Source: Litorivita sp040371945
GTDB lineage: Bacteria; Pseudomonadota; Alphaproteobacteria; Rhodobacterales; Rhodobacteraceae
Length of the DNA: 64,000 bases
Assembly: GCF_040371945.1 (NCBI RefSeq)
Contig: NZ_BAABWS010000001.1
Coordinates: 434,001 to 498,000 of the forward strand
Direction: 5' to 3'
Shown here: positions 50,904 through 59,988 of the stretch, one piece after another
Layout: each line of letters begins with the position of its first letter
Numbering within the stretch: the first letter of the stretch is position 1
Notes under the pieces: generated by a model
Database searches by the model: none
The model's input: only the letters and a program-made list of their open reading frames with translations
Told to the model about the DNA's origin: nothing
Made by a program: the position numbers and the translations under genes

Positions 50904-51692
50904 ATGCGCATTCTCATCACCAACGACGACGGCATCAACGCACCGGGCCTCAAGACCATGGCGAAAATCGCCGAGGAACTGGCGGGGCCGCAGGGCGAGG
51001 TCTGGACCGTGGCGCCCGCCTTTGAACAATCCGGCGTCGCCCATAAGATCAGCTACACCCATCCGATGATGCTGGCGCAAATGGGCCCGCGCCGCTTTGC
51101 CGCCGAAGGCTCGCCCGCCGATTGCGTTTTGGCGGGGCTGCATGAGGTGTTGCGCGGGCAAAAGCCCGATCTGATCCTGTCGGGGGTCAACCGCGGCAAT
51201 AACTCCGCCGAGAACGCGCTCTATTCGGGCACCTTGGGCGCGGCGATGGAAGGCGCGCTGCAAGGCATTCCCTCTTTCGCCCTCTCGCAATATTACGGCC
51301 CCAAGAATTTCGAGGCCAAAAACCCCTTTGAAGCCGCCGAACAGCACGGCGCGGATGTGGTGCGCAAATTGCTCGCCGCGATCCCCAAGGCCGATGAAAA
51401 CGCCGATTACCGCCTGTTCTTCAACATCAATTTCCCCCCCGTCGCCGCCAAGGATGTCAAAGGCACCCGCATCGGCGCCCAAGGGTTTCGCCGTCACACC
51501 CATTTCGGGGTCGAGCCGCATATGTCGCCTTCGGGGCGCAAGTTCCTGTGGATCAAGGGCGGCGACCAACAAATCCCGACCCATGCGGGCACCGACGCCG
51601 CGCTCAATCTGGAGGGGTTCATTTCGGTCACGCCGATGCGCGCCGATCTGACCGCCCATGACGCGCTTGACCATTTCGGCGCGGCGCTATGA
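50904..51692 (+). CDS. surE: 5'/3'-nucleotidase SurE
   Basis: The 262-residue metal-dependent phosphatase of nucleoside monophosphates is active in stationary-phase stress. The N-terminus RILITNDDGINAPGLKTMA holds the metal-binding NDDG; SGVNRGNNSAENALYSGTLG is the second family motif. It overlaps pcm by an ATGA. The order surE-pcm-nlpD matches E. coli; rpoS, which follows there, is absent here as expected for alphaproteobacteria. Confidence 0.95.
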   Translation: MRILITNDDGINAPGLKTMAKIAEELAGPQGEVWTVAPAFEQSGVAHKISYTHPMMLAQMGPRRFAAEGSPADCVLAGLHEVLRGQKPDLILSGVNRGNNSAENALYSGTLGAAMEGALQGIPSFALSQYYGPKNFEAKNPFEAAEQHGADVVRKLLAAIPKADENADYRLFFNINFPPVAAKDVKGTRIGAQGFRRHTHFGVEPHMSPSGRKFLWIKGGDQQIPTHAGTDAALNLEGFISVTPMRADLTAHDALDHFGAAL

Positions 51693-52453
51693 GCCGCCCG
51701 CCCCTGCCTTTGTCTTCGGCGCAGATGCACGCAGGGCGCGCCGAACATCACCAAGCGCCCGGCGCGGGCACCGTCGCCCATAGCTTGCCGCTGCAATCCG
51801 AAGATGCCCCCGCCTCCGAGGCCGAGCGCAAGATGCAGTTTCTCTATGCGCTGCGCTCCAAGGGCGTCACCGACAGCGCGGTTCTGGGCGCGATGGAGAA
51901 AATCGACCGCGGCCCCTTCATTCGCGGCATCTTTGCCGAACGCGCCTATGAGGATATGCCCCTGCCCATCGCATGCGGCCAGACGATCAGCCAGCCTTCG
52001 GTCGTCGGCCTGATGACCCAAGCGCTCGAGGTCAGCCCGCGCGACAAGGTGCTCGAGGTCGGCACCGGATCGGGCTATCAGGCCGCGATCCTCAGCCAGC
52101 TTGCCCGCCGCGTCTATACGGTGGACCGCCACAAGCGGTTGGTCGCCGAGGCGCGCGCCGTCTTCGAGGCGATGGATCTGGTCAATATCACCGCCTTTAC
52201 CGCCGATGGCAGCTTTGGCCTGCCCGATCAGGCCCCCTTTGACCGCATCATCGTCACCGCCGCCGCCGAGGACCCCCCCGGCCCCCTCTTGGCGCAGCTC
52301 AAGATCGGCGGTATCATGGTGGTGCCCGTGGGCCAATCGGACACGGTGCAAAGCCTGATCCGCGTGCGCCGCCACGAGGGCGGGTTTGACTATGACGAAT
52401 TGCGCCCCGTGCGCTTTGTGCCCCTGCTCGAAGGGCTGGGGCGCGACGGCTGA
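51689..52453 (+). CDS. pcm: Protein-L-isoaspartate O-methyltransferase
   Basis: The 254-residue enzyme methylates damaged aspartyl residues to allow their repair. The SAM-binding motif VLEVGTGSGYQAAIL is followed by the PCMT signature IACGQTISQPSVVGLMTQAL and FDRIIVTAAAEDPPGPLLAQL. The N-terminus is about 40 residues longer than in E. coli and looks disordered; an internal ATG near 51725 or later could be the true start. ATGA overlap with surE favours the listed start. Confidence 0.93.
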   Translation: MSRPPLPLSSAQMHAGRAEHHQAPGAGTVAHSLPLQSEDAPASEAERKMQFLYALRSKGVTDSAVLGAMEKIDRGPFIRGIFAERAYEDMPLPIACGQTISQPSVVGLMTQALEVSPRDKVLEVGTGSGYQAAILSQLARRVYTVDRHKRLVAEARAVFEAMDLVNITAFTADGSFGLPDQAPFDRIIVTAAAEDPPGPLLAQLKIGGIMVVPVGQSDTVQSLIRVRRHEGGFDYDELRPVRFVPLLEGLGRDG

Positions 52454-52566
52454 GCGCCGCACAAACAGACAGCCCGATCCCATACGGGCCGCAGACAGTG
52501 AAAGCCCCGCAAACGTCAATAAGGGGCAAGCAAAGGCCAAAATGGCCGGTGAGTGAGGATATCGAG

Positions 52567-53808
52567 ATGACCCATGTGCCCCAATCGTGGCCCGATCCGC
52601 GAAAATCTTTGCGCGCTGCCGCGCTGCTCGGGGCGGCCTTTTCTTTGGCCGCTTGCGAAGGCGGGCTGGACCTCGACCTGCGCGGCAATTTCGGCAATGC
52701 GATGAGCACCGCAGAGGCGGCCAAAACCGCCACCGCACAGCGCCCGCGCCCCGATGATCGCGGCATCCTCTCCTATCCCAATTACCAAGTCGCCGTGGCC
52801 AAACGCGGCGATACGCTGGCCAGCCTCGCGGCGCGCATCGGCACGGATGCGGGGGCGCTGGCCAAATTCAACGGCATCCAGACCGGCGACAAGCTGCGCG
52901 AGGGCGAGATCGTCGCCCTGCCCAGCCGTGTGGCCGAACCCTCGCCCGCCACCGGCGCCAGCGGCACCGGACCCTTGCGCCCTGCGGTGGACATCTCGGC
53001 GCTTGCGGGCGGGGCCATCGACCGCGCGGGCGCCGCGCAGGTGCAAACCTCGACCCTGCCCTCCGCCGCCTCCGCGCCCTCCGCGCCGCCCCCCGTCGTC
53101 GCCCCGAACGAGAGCGCCGTCGAGCCGACCCGCCACAAAGTCAAACGCGGCGAAACCGCCTTTACCATCTCGCGGCTCTATGGCGTCTCGGTGCGCAGCC
53201 TGTCGGAATGGAACGGGCTGGACAGCAAATTCACCGTGCGCGAGGGGCAATACCTGTTGATCCCCGTGGCCGAGCAATCCGCCCCGCAGGCACAAAAAGT
53301 CGCCAAACCCGGATTTGGCAACCCCTCGCCGACACCGACCCCGCCAAGCGCCGTCAAACCCTTGCCGGAGGAGAAAACCCTGCCCGCCGCGCAGGCCGCC
53401 GCCGAGGCCGCCAAAGCCGCGCCCGATCTGGGCAAGACCCAAACCAAAGCCGCCACCAGCGCGCGGCTCACCTATCCGGTCAGCGGCAAGATCATCCGCG
53501 AATATACCAAGGGCAAATCCGACGGCATCGACCTCTCGGCCGCCGCGGGCACGCCGATCAAAGCCGCCGATGCGGGCACCGTCGCCGCCATCACATCGGA
53601 TGCGGACCAAGTGCCGATCATCGTGATCAAACACGCGGGCGGGCTTTTGACCGTCTATGCCAATGCGGGCAATATCACCGTCAAAAAAGGCGATAGCGTC
53701 AGCCGAGGCCAGAAGATCGCCAGCCTGCGCGCCGATCCGGCCAACTATGTGCATTTCGAAGTGCGCAAGGGCTTTGAAAGCGTCGATCCGCTGCCCTACC
53801 TGCAATAG
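52567..53808 (+). CDS. nlpD: NlpD-like lipoprotein with LysM domains and degenerate LytM domain
   Basis: The 413-residue lipoprotein has lipobox LAAC near residue 30. Two LysM-type peptidoglycan-binding segments follow (VAKRGDTLASLAARIGTDAG; HKVKRGETAFTISRLYGVSV), then a proline/alanine linker and a C-terminal M23/LytM domain. The first zinc His is replaced (KSDGIDLSAAAGTP instead of HxGxD) and only HFEVRKG remains, as in E. coli NlpD, which lacks peptidase activity and activates AmiC. The start has GAGG eight bases ahead. It is in line with surE and pcm. Confidence 0.9.
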   Translation: MTHVPQSWPDPRKSLRAAALLGAAFSLAACEGGLDLDLRGNFGNAMSTAEAAKTATAQRPRPDDRGILSYPNYQVAVAKRGDTLASLAARIGTDAGALAKFNGIQTGDKLREGEIVALPSRVAEPSPATGASGTGPLRPAVDISALAGGAIDRAGAAQVQTSTLPSAASAPSAPPPVVAPNESAVEPTRHKVKRGETAFTISRLYGVSVRSLSEWNGLDSKFTVREGQYLLIPVAEQSAPQAQKVAKPGFGNPSPTPTPPSAVKPLPEEKTLPAAQAAAEAAKAAPDLGKTQTKAATSARLTYPVSGKIIREYTKGKSDGIDLSAAAGTPIKAADAGTVAAITSDADQVPIIVIKHAGGLLTVYANAGNITVKKGDSVSRGQKIASLRADPANYVHFEVRKGFESVDPLPYLQ

Positions 53809-54264
53809 GGCGGCAAGCCCTTGAAATCACGGCGAAATCGGCAAAGATCCGCGCGCGGGGCCATCGGCGGAAAATGGCTCAAGTTGACCTAGGGGCAAGA
53901 AATCCGCCCCGCGTTAACCTTTTTGCCACATTTTCGCCATGTTTCTGATCGATAAACACAGTGTTTCCGTTGCGTAAAGCGCCCTTCGACAGGTTAGAAG
54001 CGCCCCCACCACTGTGGTGCCTCTCATCCCCCCTTTTGAAGTGTCTACGCAATGGGTGTGTCTCGGAGCATCCCCCCGAACATGCCCGCATAAAGTCAGG
54101 ATCAGTGGTCGGCGTGCTCTCTCGCGCCGGACGCTTCCTCCCACGAGGGGCCTCTTGCCCTTATGCGCGTCGCGGTCCTCCACTGCGGCGCGCAAGTGTT
54201 TCGAGGGGGTCCGGTCAAATGGGTCTGACCAAAGGGTCTGGCCAAAGCGTCTGGCGCCCCGCCC
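53809..54264. other. 456-bp stretch without a recognisable gene
   Basis: The region separates nlpD from the convergent DUF815 gene. It holds AT-richer sequence near 53920-53970 with a small palindrome AAACAC-A-GTGTTT (53955-53967), a 13-14-base imperfect direct repeat (about 54207-54255, GGGTCTGRCCAAA units) and short frames with unusual codon use. No tRNA or known structural RNA could be identified. It may be a rearrangement scar or hold a small RNA. Confidence 0.5.
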
Positions 54265-55107
54265 CTAGCGGCGGATCGCCACGCCCTTGCGCCCTGCCAG
54301 ATCGGTGACGAATTGCCATGCCACGCGGCCCGAACGCGCCCCGCGCGTCGCTTGCCATTCGATCGCCTCGGCGCGCAATTCGTCTGGCGCCACCTCGATC
54401 CCGTAGGCGGCGCAATAGCCGTCAATCATCGACAGGTATTCGTCCTGATCACACGGATGAAAGCCCAGCCACAGCCCAAAGCGATCCGATAAAGAGACCT
54501 TTTCCTCGACCGCCTCGCCGGGGTTGATGGCCGAACTGCGCTCGTTCTCGATCATGTCGCGGGGCATCAAATGGCGGCGGTTCGAGGTGGCATAGAACAC
54601 CACATTCTCGGGCCGCCCCTCGATCCCGCCATCCAGAACCGCCTTGAGGCTCTTGTAATGCTGGTCGTCATGGCTGAAGGACAGATCGTCGCAAAACAGG
54701 ATGAACCGCGCATCCGCCCCGCGCAAGAGCGCCAAAAGCCGTGTCACCGAGGGCAGGTCCTCGCGCTGCAATTCAACGATCTTGAGCGCCTCGCCGCGCG
54801 CCAGAACCTCGGCATGCACAGCCTTGACCAGCGAGGATTTGCCCATCCCCCGCGCGCCCCACAAAAGCGCGTTATTGGCGGGCAGGCCGCGGGCAAAGCG
54901 CAGGCTGTTGTCCAAAAGCGTATCGCGCGCGCGGTCCACCCCGACCAAAAGGCTCAAATCCACACGGCTAACATCGGGAACGGGGGCCAAACGGTCGGGA
55001 TCGACATGCCAGACAAAGGCCTCAGCTTCGCTAAAATCGGGGGCGGGCTGCGGCGCGGGGTGCATCCGCTCCAGCGCCGCCGCGATCCGCTCCAGCGGGT
55101 CAGTCAC
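54265..55107 (-). CDS. DUF815 family ATP-binding protein
   Basis: The 280-residue P-loop protein has Walker A LLWGARGMGKSSLVKAVH and Walker B-like RFILFCDDLSFS, then FYATSNRRHLMPRDMIEN. DUF815 ATPases are AAA-like and widespread, with no assigned role. It starts at a GTG that overlaps the tatC end by 8 bases and is preceded by AGGGGAC; the upstream in-frame codons lie within tatC. It is the last gene of the tatABC operon. Confidence 0.88.
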   Translation of the reverse strand: MTDPLERIAAALERMHPAPQPAPDFSEAEAFVWHVDPDRLAPVPDVSRVDLSLLVGVDRARDTLLDNSLRFARGLPANNALLWGARGMGKSSLVKAVHAEVLARGEALKIVELQREDLPSVTRLLALLRGADARFILFCDDLSFSHDDQHYKSLKAVLDGGIEGRPENVVFYATSNRRHLMPRDMIENERSSAINPGEAVEEKVSLSDRFGLWLGFHPCDQDEYLSMIDGYCAAYGIEVAPDELRAEAIEWQATRGARSGRVAWQFVTDLAGRKGVAIRR

Positions 55108-56032
55108 GCTTGTCCCCTCCGGCGTCCGCGCCGTCCAGATCATCGCCCTGATCATCCTCGTCCTCGTCGAACTCGGCCATCAACGGATCATCGAACTCTT
55201 CTTCGTCCTCGTCGTCATAATAACCCTCGGCGCGCAAACGCTCTTCGCGCTTTCTCTCGACGCGGCGCACCAAGAGGATCGACACCTCGTAAAGCCCGTA
55301 GACCACAACGAACAAAATCACCTGCGTGATCACATCGGGGGGCGTGACCAGAGCGGCCAAGACAAGGATCGCCACCACGGCATATTTGCGCACCCCGCCC
55401 AGCCCCTCGGCCGAGACCAGCCCCGCCTTGCCCATCAAGGTCAGCAAGACCGGCAATTGGAAGCACAGGCCAAAGGCGACGATAAATTTGATCGTCAAGG
55501 AGAGGTATTCTTGCGCCGAGCCCTGAAAGGCGATGCCCGCCGTCGCATTGGTGACCTCATCGCTCATCACGGTGCCAGCCTGTTGAAATCCGAGGAAGAA
55601 ATCAAAGGCGAGCGGCGTGACCACATAAAAGGCAAAGGCGGCGCCCAAAAAGAACATGACCGGCGAGGAAATCAGGAAAGGCAAAAACGCCCCGCGCTCG
55701 TTTTTATAAAGCCCCGGCGCCACAAAGCGCCACATTTGCAGCGCGATATAAGGGAAGGACAGCATCAACCCGCCCAGAAGCGAGATCGAGATCGCGACGA
55801 AAAAACCCTCTTGCAGCTTGATCAGGATCAGCCCGCAATCGCCCTGCCCGCGTTCGGCCATGGCCGAGCACAAAGGATGGGTGAGGAAATTGAAAATCGG
55901 GTTCCAGACGGTGAAGCAGATCACCATGCCGATGATGAAGGCGACGACCGAATGGATCAGCCGGTTGCGCAGCTCGGCCAGATGTTCGATCAACGGCGCG
56001 GAGCTGTCTTCGATCTCGTCGGAATGGCTCAT
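55100..56032 (-). CDS. tatC: Sec-independent protein translocase TatC
   Basis: The 310-residue six-helix membrane protein recognises twin-arginine signal peptides together with TatB. The N-terminus PLIEHLAELRNRLIHSVVAF is the TatC signature, and FVAPGLYKNERGAFLPFLIS follows. The C-terminus is an acidic, disordered tail (DDEDEEEFDDPLMAEFDEDE), longer than in E. coli but common in Rhodobacterales. It is 3 bases after tatB. Confidence 0.96.
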   Translation of the reverse strand: MSHSDEIEDSSAPLIEHLAELRNRLIHSVVAFIIGMVICFTVWNPIFNFLTHPLCSAMAERGQGDCGLILIKLQEGFFVAISISLLGGLMLSFPYIALQMWRFVAPGLYKNERGAFLPFLISSPVMFFLGAAFAFYVVTPLAFDFFLGFQQAGTVMSDEVTNATAGIAFQGSAQEYLSLTIKFIVAFGLCFQLPVLLTLMGKAGLVSAEGLGGVRKYAVVAILVLAALVTPPDVITQVILFVVVYGLYEVSILLVRRVERKREERLRAEGYYDDEDEEEFDDPLMAEFDEDEDDQGDDLDGADAGGDKRD

Positions 56033-56035
56033 GGG

Positions 56036-56698
56036 TTAGTCCTTGGAGGCCGTGGAGGCCGTTTTCGCGGCGCTCTTTTTGGCGGCCGGTTTCTTAGCGG
56101 CGGTTTTGGCGGCAGGTTTGGCCGCCGTTTTCGCCGCAGGTTTCGCTGCGGTTTTCGTCGCCGTTTTCGTCGCCGTCTTGGCCGCTGCGGGTTTTTTCGC
56201 TGCGGGCTTTTTCGCCGCTGACGTCTTTGCGGCCGCTTTGGCCGCCGGTTTGGCGGCCGATTTAGCGACCGGTGCCGCGGGCGCATCGGTTTGCGCCGCC
56301 TCTGCGACGGCTTCGGCGGCTTTGCGATCTGTGGCCGCCTTGGCCGTGGCCTCGTGGATTTTGCGCGCTGTTGCCGCGCGCTCCTCGTCGAGCGACCCAT
56401 CGGGCGACATCGGATCCCATGCTTTGAAATCCTTGGTCACATCGTCGGTGACCTCCTTGATCTTATCAAGGCCCATGGATTTGGGGTCCGCGATGTTGCG
56501 AAAACTCGTCGCGGCCTCTTTCATGCCCGACTGGTCCGCCGCATCATCCATCGCACGGGTGAACTCGCGCGCCATGCCCTTGGCCTTGCCGACAAACCGT
56601 CCGACATTGCGAAACAGCATTGGCAAATCCTTCGGCCCCACGACGATCAACGCCACGATGCCGATGAGCAAAAGCTCGGTCCAGCCCAGATCGAACAT
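56036..56698 (-). CDS. tatB: Sec-independent protein translocase TatB
   Basis: The 220-residue protein has one N-terminal membrane helix (WTELLLIGIVALIVVGPKDL) with the Glu and Gly-Pro typical of TatB, an amphipathic helix (RNVGRFVGKAKGMAREF), and an unusually long Lys/Ala-rich low-complexity tail (AKKPAAAKTATKTATKTAAK). It forms the substrate receptor with TatC. Such tails vary strongly between species. Confidence 0.95.
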   Translation of the reverse strand: MFDLGWTELLLIGIVALIVVGPKDLPMLFRNVGRFVGKAKGMAREFTRAMDDAADQSGMKEAATSFRNIADPKSMGLDKIKEVTDDVTKDFKAWDPMSPDGSLDEERAATARKIHEATAKAATDRKAAEAVAEAAQTDAPAAPVAKSAAKPAAKAAAKTSAAKKPAAKKPAAAKTATKTATKTAAKPAAKTAAKPAAKTAAKKPAAKKSAAKTASTASKD

Positions 56699-56704
56699 AA
56701 GCGT

Positions 56705-56917
56705 TTAGGCCTTGTCTTTTTCGGCCGTCGTCTCGGCAGTGCTTTCCTCGGCGGAGGCCTCTTCAAGCTCTTTGGTGCCGTCGCTGACGCCTTTTTTGAA
56801 CGCGGTGATGCCCTTGCCCACTTCGCCCATCAAGGACGAGATCTTGCCGCGTCCGAACAGGACCAAAACCACAACGGCGATGAGCAGAAGGCCCGGAAGG
56901 CCGATATTGTTAAGCAT
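56705..56917 (-). CDS. tatA: Sec-independent protein translocase TatA
   Basis: The 70-residue pore-forming subunit has helix LPGLLLIAVVVLVLFGRGKI followed by the FGRGK hinge and an amphipathic helix (SSLMGEVGKGITAFKKGVSD). The start MLNNIGLPG is preceded by GAGGGAGAG; an upstream in-frame start would add sequence that no TatA has. It is the first gene of tatABC-DUF815. Confidence 0.95.
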   Translation of the reverse strand: MLNNIGLPGLLLIAVVVLVLFGRGKISSLMGEVGKGITAFKKGVSDGTKELEEASAEESTAETTAEKDKA

Positions 56918-57059
56918 GAGTAGTCTCTCCCTCGGTGGGGGCATATTGAAACGCCCCGTAAATCCATCCCATCTATCTAATCCCAAGCCCGCGCAGTTTA
57001 AAGCACCAAAGCGCCAAAGCGCCGCGATTTTATGCCGCGCAGCGCGCGCGGCGGGCGGG

Positions 57060-58172
57060 TCAGCCGCGCAGCGGGAAAACGAAACAGCGGTCGCGCCGGA
57101 TCATCAGCCAAAGCGCCTGCCCGACCTTGGGCAAAAACACATTGGGCACCGTCGCCTTGAGGATCGATCCGTCGTGATCCATGCGAAATTCCACGAGGCT
57201 TTCGGACCCCATGAACCGCGCGCGCATCACCACGCCGCGCGCGGGCGTGCCGTCCTGCACCGTCGACAGCGGCCCGCGCCCTGCACGGTCGAAATCGATC
57301 TTGAGGTGCTGCGGGCGAATGACAATCTCCACCGCGCCGCCGTCCGGCACGCCAGGAGCGAGGAATTGACCAAAGGGAGTTTCGGTGAGAGAACCTTGAA
57401 CTGTGCCGCGTATCACGTTGATATCGCTAAAAAATGCCACCGCCTCTTTGTCGCGCGGGGCGTTATAGATATTATAGGGCGCGCCTTGCTGGATGATCTT
57501 GCCGTCGCGCATCAAGGCGATCTCGTCGGCCATGCGCATCGCCTCTTCGGGCTCGTGGGTGACCAGCAAAACCGCCGCATCCTCCTCTTTGAGCACCGCC
57601 AAAGTCTCGTCGCGGATGTCGTCGCGCAGCCGGTTGTCGAGGCCCGAAAACGGCTCGTCCATCAACATGATGCGCGGACGCGGGGCCAAGGCGCGCGCCA
57701 GCGCCACGCGCTGTTGCTCGCCGCCCGACAATTCATGCGGAAACCCGTCGATAAACCGCATCAACCCCACACGGGTGAGCAATTCCTCGACCCGCGCGCG
57801 TTTTTGCTCCTTTGCGCCGGTCAGGCCAAAGGCGACGTTATCGGCGACGCTCAAATGCGGGAAGAGCGCGAAATCCTGAAACATCAACCCGATATGGCGC
57901 CGTTCGGGCGGCACGCGATACTTGGTATCGCAGATCAGCGCGCCATCGACGTAGATCTCGCCCTCGTCTTGCATCTCGACGCCCGCGATCATCCGCAACG
58001 TCGTGGATTTGCCGCAGCCCGACGGCCCCAAAAGGCAGGTCACCTGCCCGCGCGGCACGCTGAGCGAGACATGATCTACCACCGCTTTGCCATCGAAACG
58101 GCGCACCAATCCGCGCACTTCGAGGCGCGGCGGAAGGGCGGGTTTTGCTGTGGCGGCGGGGGCTTGGGTCAC
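57060..58172 (-). CDS. ABC transporter ATP-binding protein (iron/polyamine-importer type)
   Basis: The 370-residue ATPase has Walker A LLGPSGCGKSTTLR, signature LSGGEQQRVALARALAPRP, Walker B IMLMDEPFSGLD and a C-terminal TOBE domain (VIRPQHLKIDF ... FPLRG). The CysGlyLys P-loop and TOBE domain are typical of FbpC/PotA importer ATPases. It stands alone without permease or binding-protein genes nearby. It starts at a GTG with GGAG ten bases ahead. Confidence 0.9.
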   Translation of the reverse strand: MTQAPAATAKPALPPRLEVRGLVRRFDGKAVVDHVSLSVPRGQVTCLLGPSGCGKSTTLRMIAGVEMQDEGEIYVDGALICDTKYRVPPERRHIGLMFQDFALFPHLSVADNVAFGLTGAKEQKRARVEELLTRVGLMRFIDGFPHELSGGEQQRVALARALAPRPRIMLMDEPFSGLDNRLRDDIRDETLAVLKEEDAAVLLVTHEPEEAMRMADEIALMRDGKIIQQGAPYNIYNAPRDKEAVAFFSDINVIRGTVQGSLTETPFGQFLAPGVPDGGAVEIVIRPQHLKIDFDRAGRGPLSTVQDGTPARGVVMRARFMGSESLVEFRMDHDGSILKATVPNVFLPKVGQALWLMIRRDRCFVFPLRG

Positions 58173-58308
58173 ATATTGCTCCGGTATCCGATGAAAACCA
58201 TCGGGTTTTCGCCGTTGCTATCAGCCTGCTCAAAACTGCGCAAGCCTGCCCCGCCGCCGCGCGACCCTAGGGCGCAGCGTGTAGGCTGCACGGCGCAGCT
58301 CCCCTAAA

Positions 58309-58362
58309 ATGCGCGCGCCTTCACGGCGCGGCCCCCATTTATGCGCGCGCCTTCACGGCGCG
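58309..58362. repeat. 22-bp hairpin direct repeat (two copies, 32 bases apart)
   Basis: Two copies of the 22-base unit (ATGCGCGCGCC, then TTCACGGCGCG) lie at 58309-58330 and 58341-58362. Each contains a CGCGCC-TTCAC-GGCGCG hairpin. The second includes the stop codon of the symporter gene, so the duplication reaches into its C-terminus. Confidence 0.75.
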
Positions 58363-59714
58363 CGACGCATCCCCAGCAGCACGCTGGCAAATCCCGCGAT
58401 CAAGACCGCGATGCAAATCGCCAAAAGCTGCTCGTATTTATGCCCCTCGGGCAGCATCTGCGCCACCGCAGGCACGGCGCGAAAGAAATAGGCCAAAGCG
58501 CCCAAGATCGCCGCCATAAACGCCCCCGCGAACCCCGCGCGGCTGACCGGCCGCCCGATGACCAGCCCGACGATCAACACGGGCGTGAGGAACATCGAGG
58601 CCGTGCCGCTGACCGCCACGGCGTCGAACAAGGTCTGGTTGCCCCAAAGCGTCAAAACCGCCCCCGCCGCCATGAACACCGCCATCGCACTGCGCCCGCC
58701 GCCGAGGCTGCGCGGGGCGAGCTTCCATTCCTCGACCACCAGCCGCGCCGCCGAAGCCAGCGCCGAATCCAGCGTGCTGAGCGCCGAGACCAGCAAAGAC
58801 AGCATCAAGGCGGCAAAGACCCAAACCGGCAGGATTTGCGCCCATGTGCCAAGCAATTGCCCCTCATAAGCCGCGCCCTCGATCCCCGCCTGAATGCCGA
58901 AAAACCCAAATCCGATGATCAACAGCGTCGAAATCCAGAATGCATGCACAAAGGAGGCCCGCGTCGTGGCGCGATCTGCGATAAATCCGCGGTCCATCAT
59001 CACCGGATCATGGGCCGGATATGAGAAGACCTGTAGCAAGGCCACCGCCATCAGCACCCAGCCGTTATAAGACCCCGACGTGCCCTGCGCGCTCAAAACC
59101 GCGCCCAAGGAAAACCTGCTATCGGTGATCAAAAAACCGAAAGCGAGGATGAAAACCACAAGGAAAACAAGCATCTGCACCACATCCGTGCGCAGCGCCG
59201 CGCTCAACCCGCCCCATGCGGAATAGGCCAGACCGACCAGCGCCACCAAGACAATCGCCCATGTTTGCGAGCCGGGCAATACGGCGGCAAAGATCAATCC
59301 GACAACGATCAGATTGGCGAACACCTCCGACAAAAGCCGCAATCCGATCACCGCATTATAGCCGCCCGTGCCGATGCGCCCGAACCGCGCGCCAAGCCAG
59401 TCTTGCACCGACATCGCGCCGCTGTCGCGCAGCCGCCCGACGATAAACCCGCCGGTCAGAAACGAGCCGTAATAGGCCGCATAGGCCAAGGTGCCCGCGA
59501 TCCCGTAGTAATAGCCCAAAATCGCCGCATTCATCAGCGAACGGGCAAAAATCCACGTGGTCACTTGGCTCAGAACCAGAACCCACAACTGCGGCGCGCG
59601 CCCGTCCGTATTGGCCCCGCCGAAAAACCCCTCGATGCTGGCGCGGCGCGGCGCGGCCAAAAGGCTCGCCGCGATGATGGCGGCAAATATCGAAACAATG
59701 GCAATGGCTTGCAT
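58353..59714 (-). CDS. Sodium:solute symporter family protein
   Basis: The 453-residue protein has about 13 membrane helices. Typical SSS-family features are the early FFGGANTDGRAPQLWVLVLS, LGARFGRIGTGGYNAVIGL, the Na-site region SAWGGLSAALRTDVVQMLVF, and LLVSALSTLDSALASAARLVV (the STxxS sodium site). The solute is not predictable. Its last residues (MRRAP) overlap the hairpin repeat. Confidence 0.9.
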   Translation of the reverse strand: MQAIAIVSIFAAIIAASLLAAPRRASIEGFFGGANTDGRAPQLWVLVLSQVTTWIFARSLMNAAILGYYYGIAGTLAYAAYYGSFLTGGFIVGRLRDSGAMSVQDWLGARFGRIGTGGYNAVIGLRLLSEVFANLIVVGLIFAAVLPGSQTWAIVLVALVGLAYSAWGGLSAALRTDVVQMLVFLVVFILAFGFLITDSRFSLGAVLSAQGTSGSYNGWVLMAVALLQVFSYPAHDPVMMDRGFIADRATTRASFVHAFWISTLLIIGFGFFGIQAGIEGAAYEGQLLGTWAQILPVWVFAALMLSLLVSALSTLDSALASAARLVVEEWKLAPRSLGGGRSAMAVFMAAGAVLTLWGNQTLFDAVAVSGTASMFLTPVLIVGLVIGRPVSRAGFAGAFMAAILGALAYFFRAVPAVAQMLPEGHKYEQLLAICIAVLIAGFASVLLGMRRAP

Positions 59715-59988
59715 GGGGGTCCTCTCCTGTCTTTCCCGCGAAATCGGGTTTTGACTGCGCTAGCAAGCGCGCGGCCCCATGCCCATGAAAAAATCGCCGC
59801 CCCACGCGTTTGTGATGGGCGCTGCGGCGCGCGTGATCACGGCGCGCGCGCGGCGCAAAGGCGCAGGGCGGCGGCTTTGCAAAGCAGATTTGCAACGGCT
59901 TTGCAAACCGCGCCCGCCCTGCCGCCGACCCCCGCCACCAACCCTGCCGCCGACCCTGCCATCAAACCTGCCAGTGCCGAGACGCCGC

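Noticed and set aside
54207..54255. Three-unit repeat considered as a CRISPR remnant
   Set aside because: Units of 13-14 bases are contiguous without spacers, and no cas genes are present.
53961..54308. 115-codon plus-strand frame in the nlpD-DUF815 gap
   Set aside because: Pro/Arg/Ser-rich with no start signal, and it runs into the 3' end of the convergent DUF815 gene.
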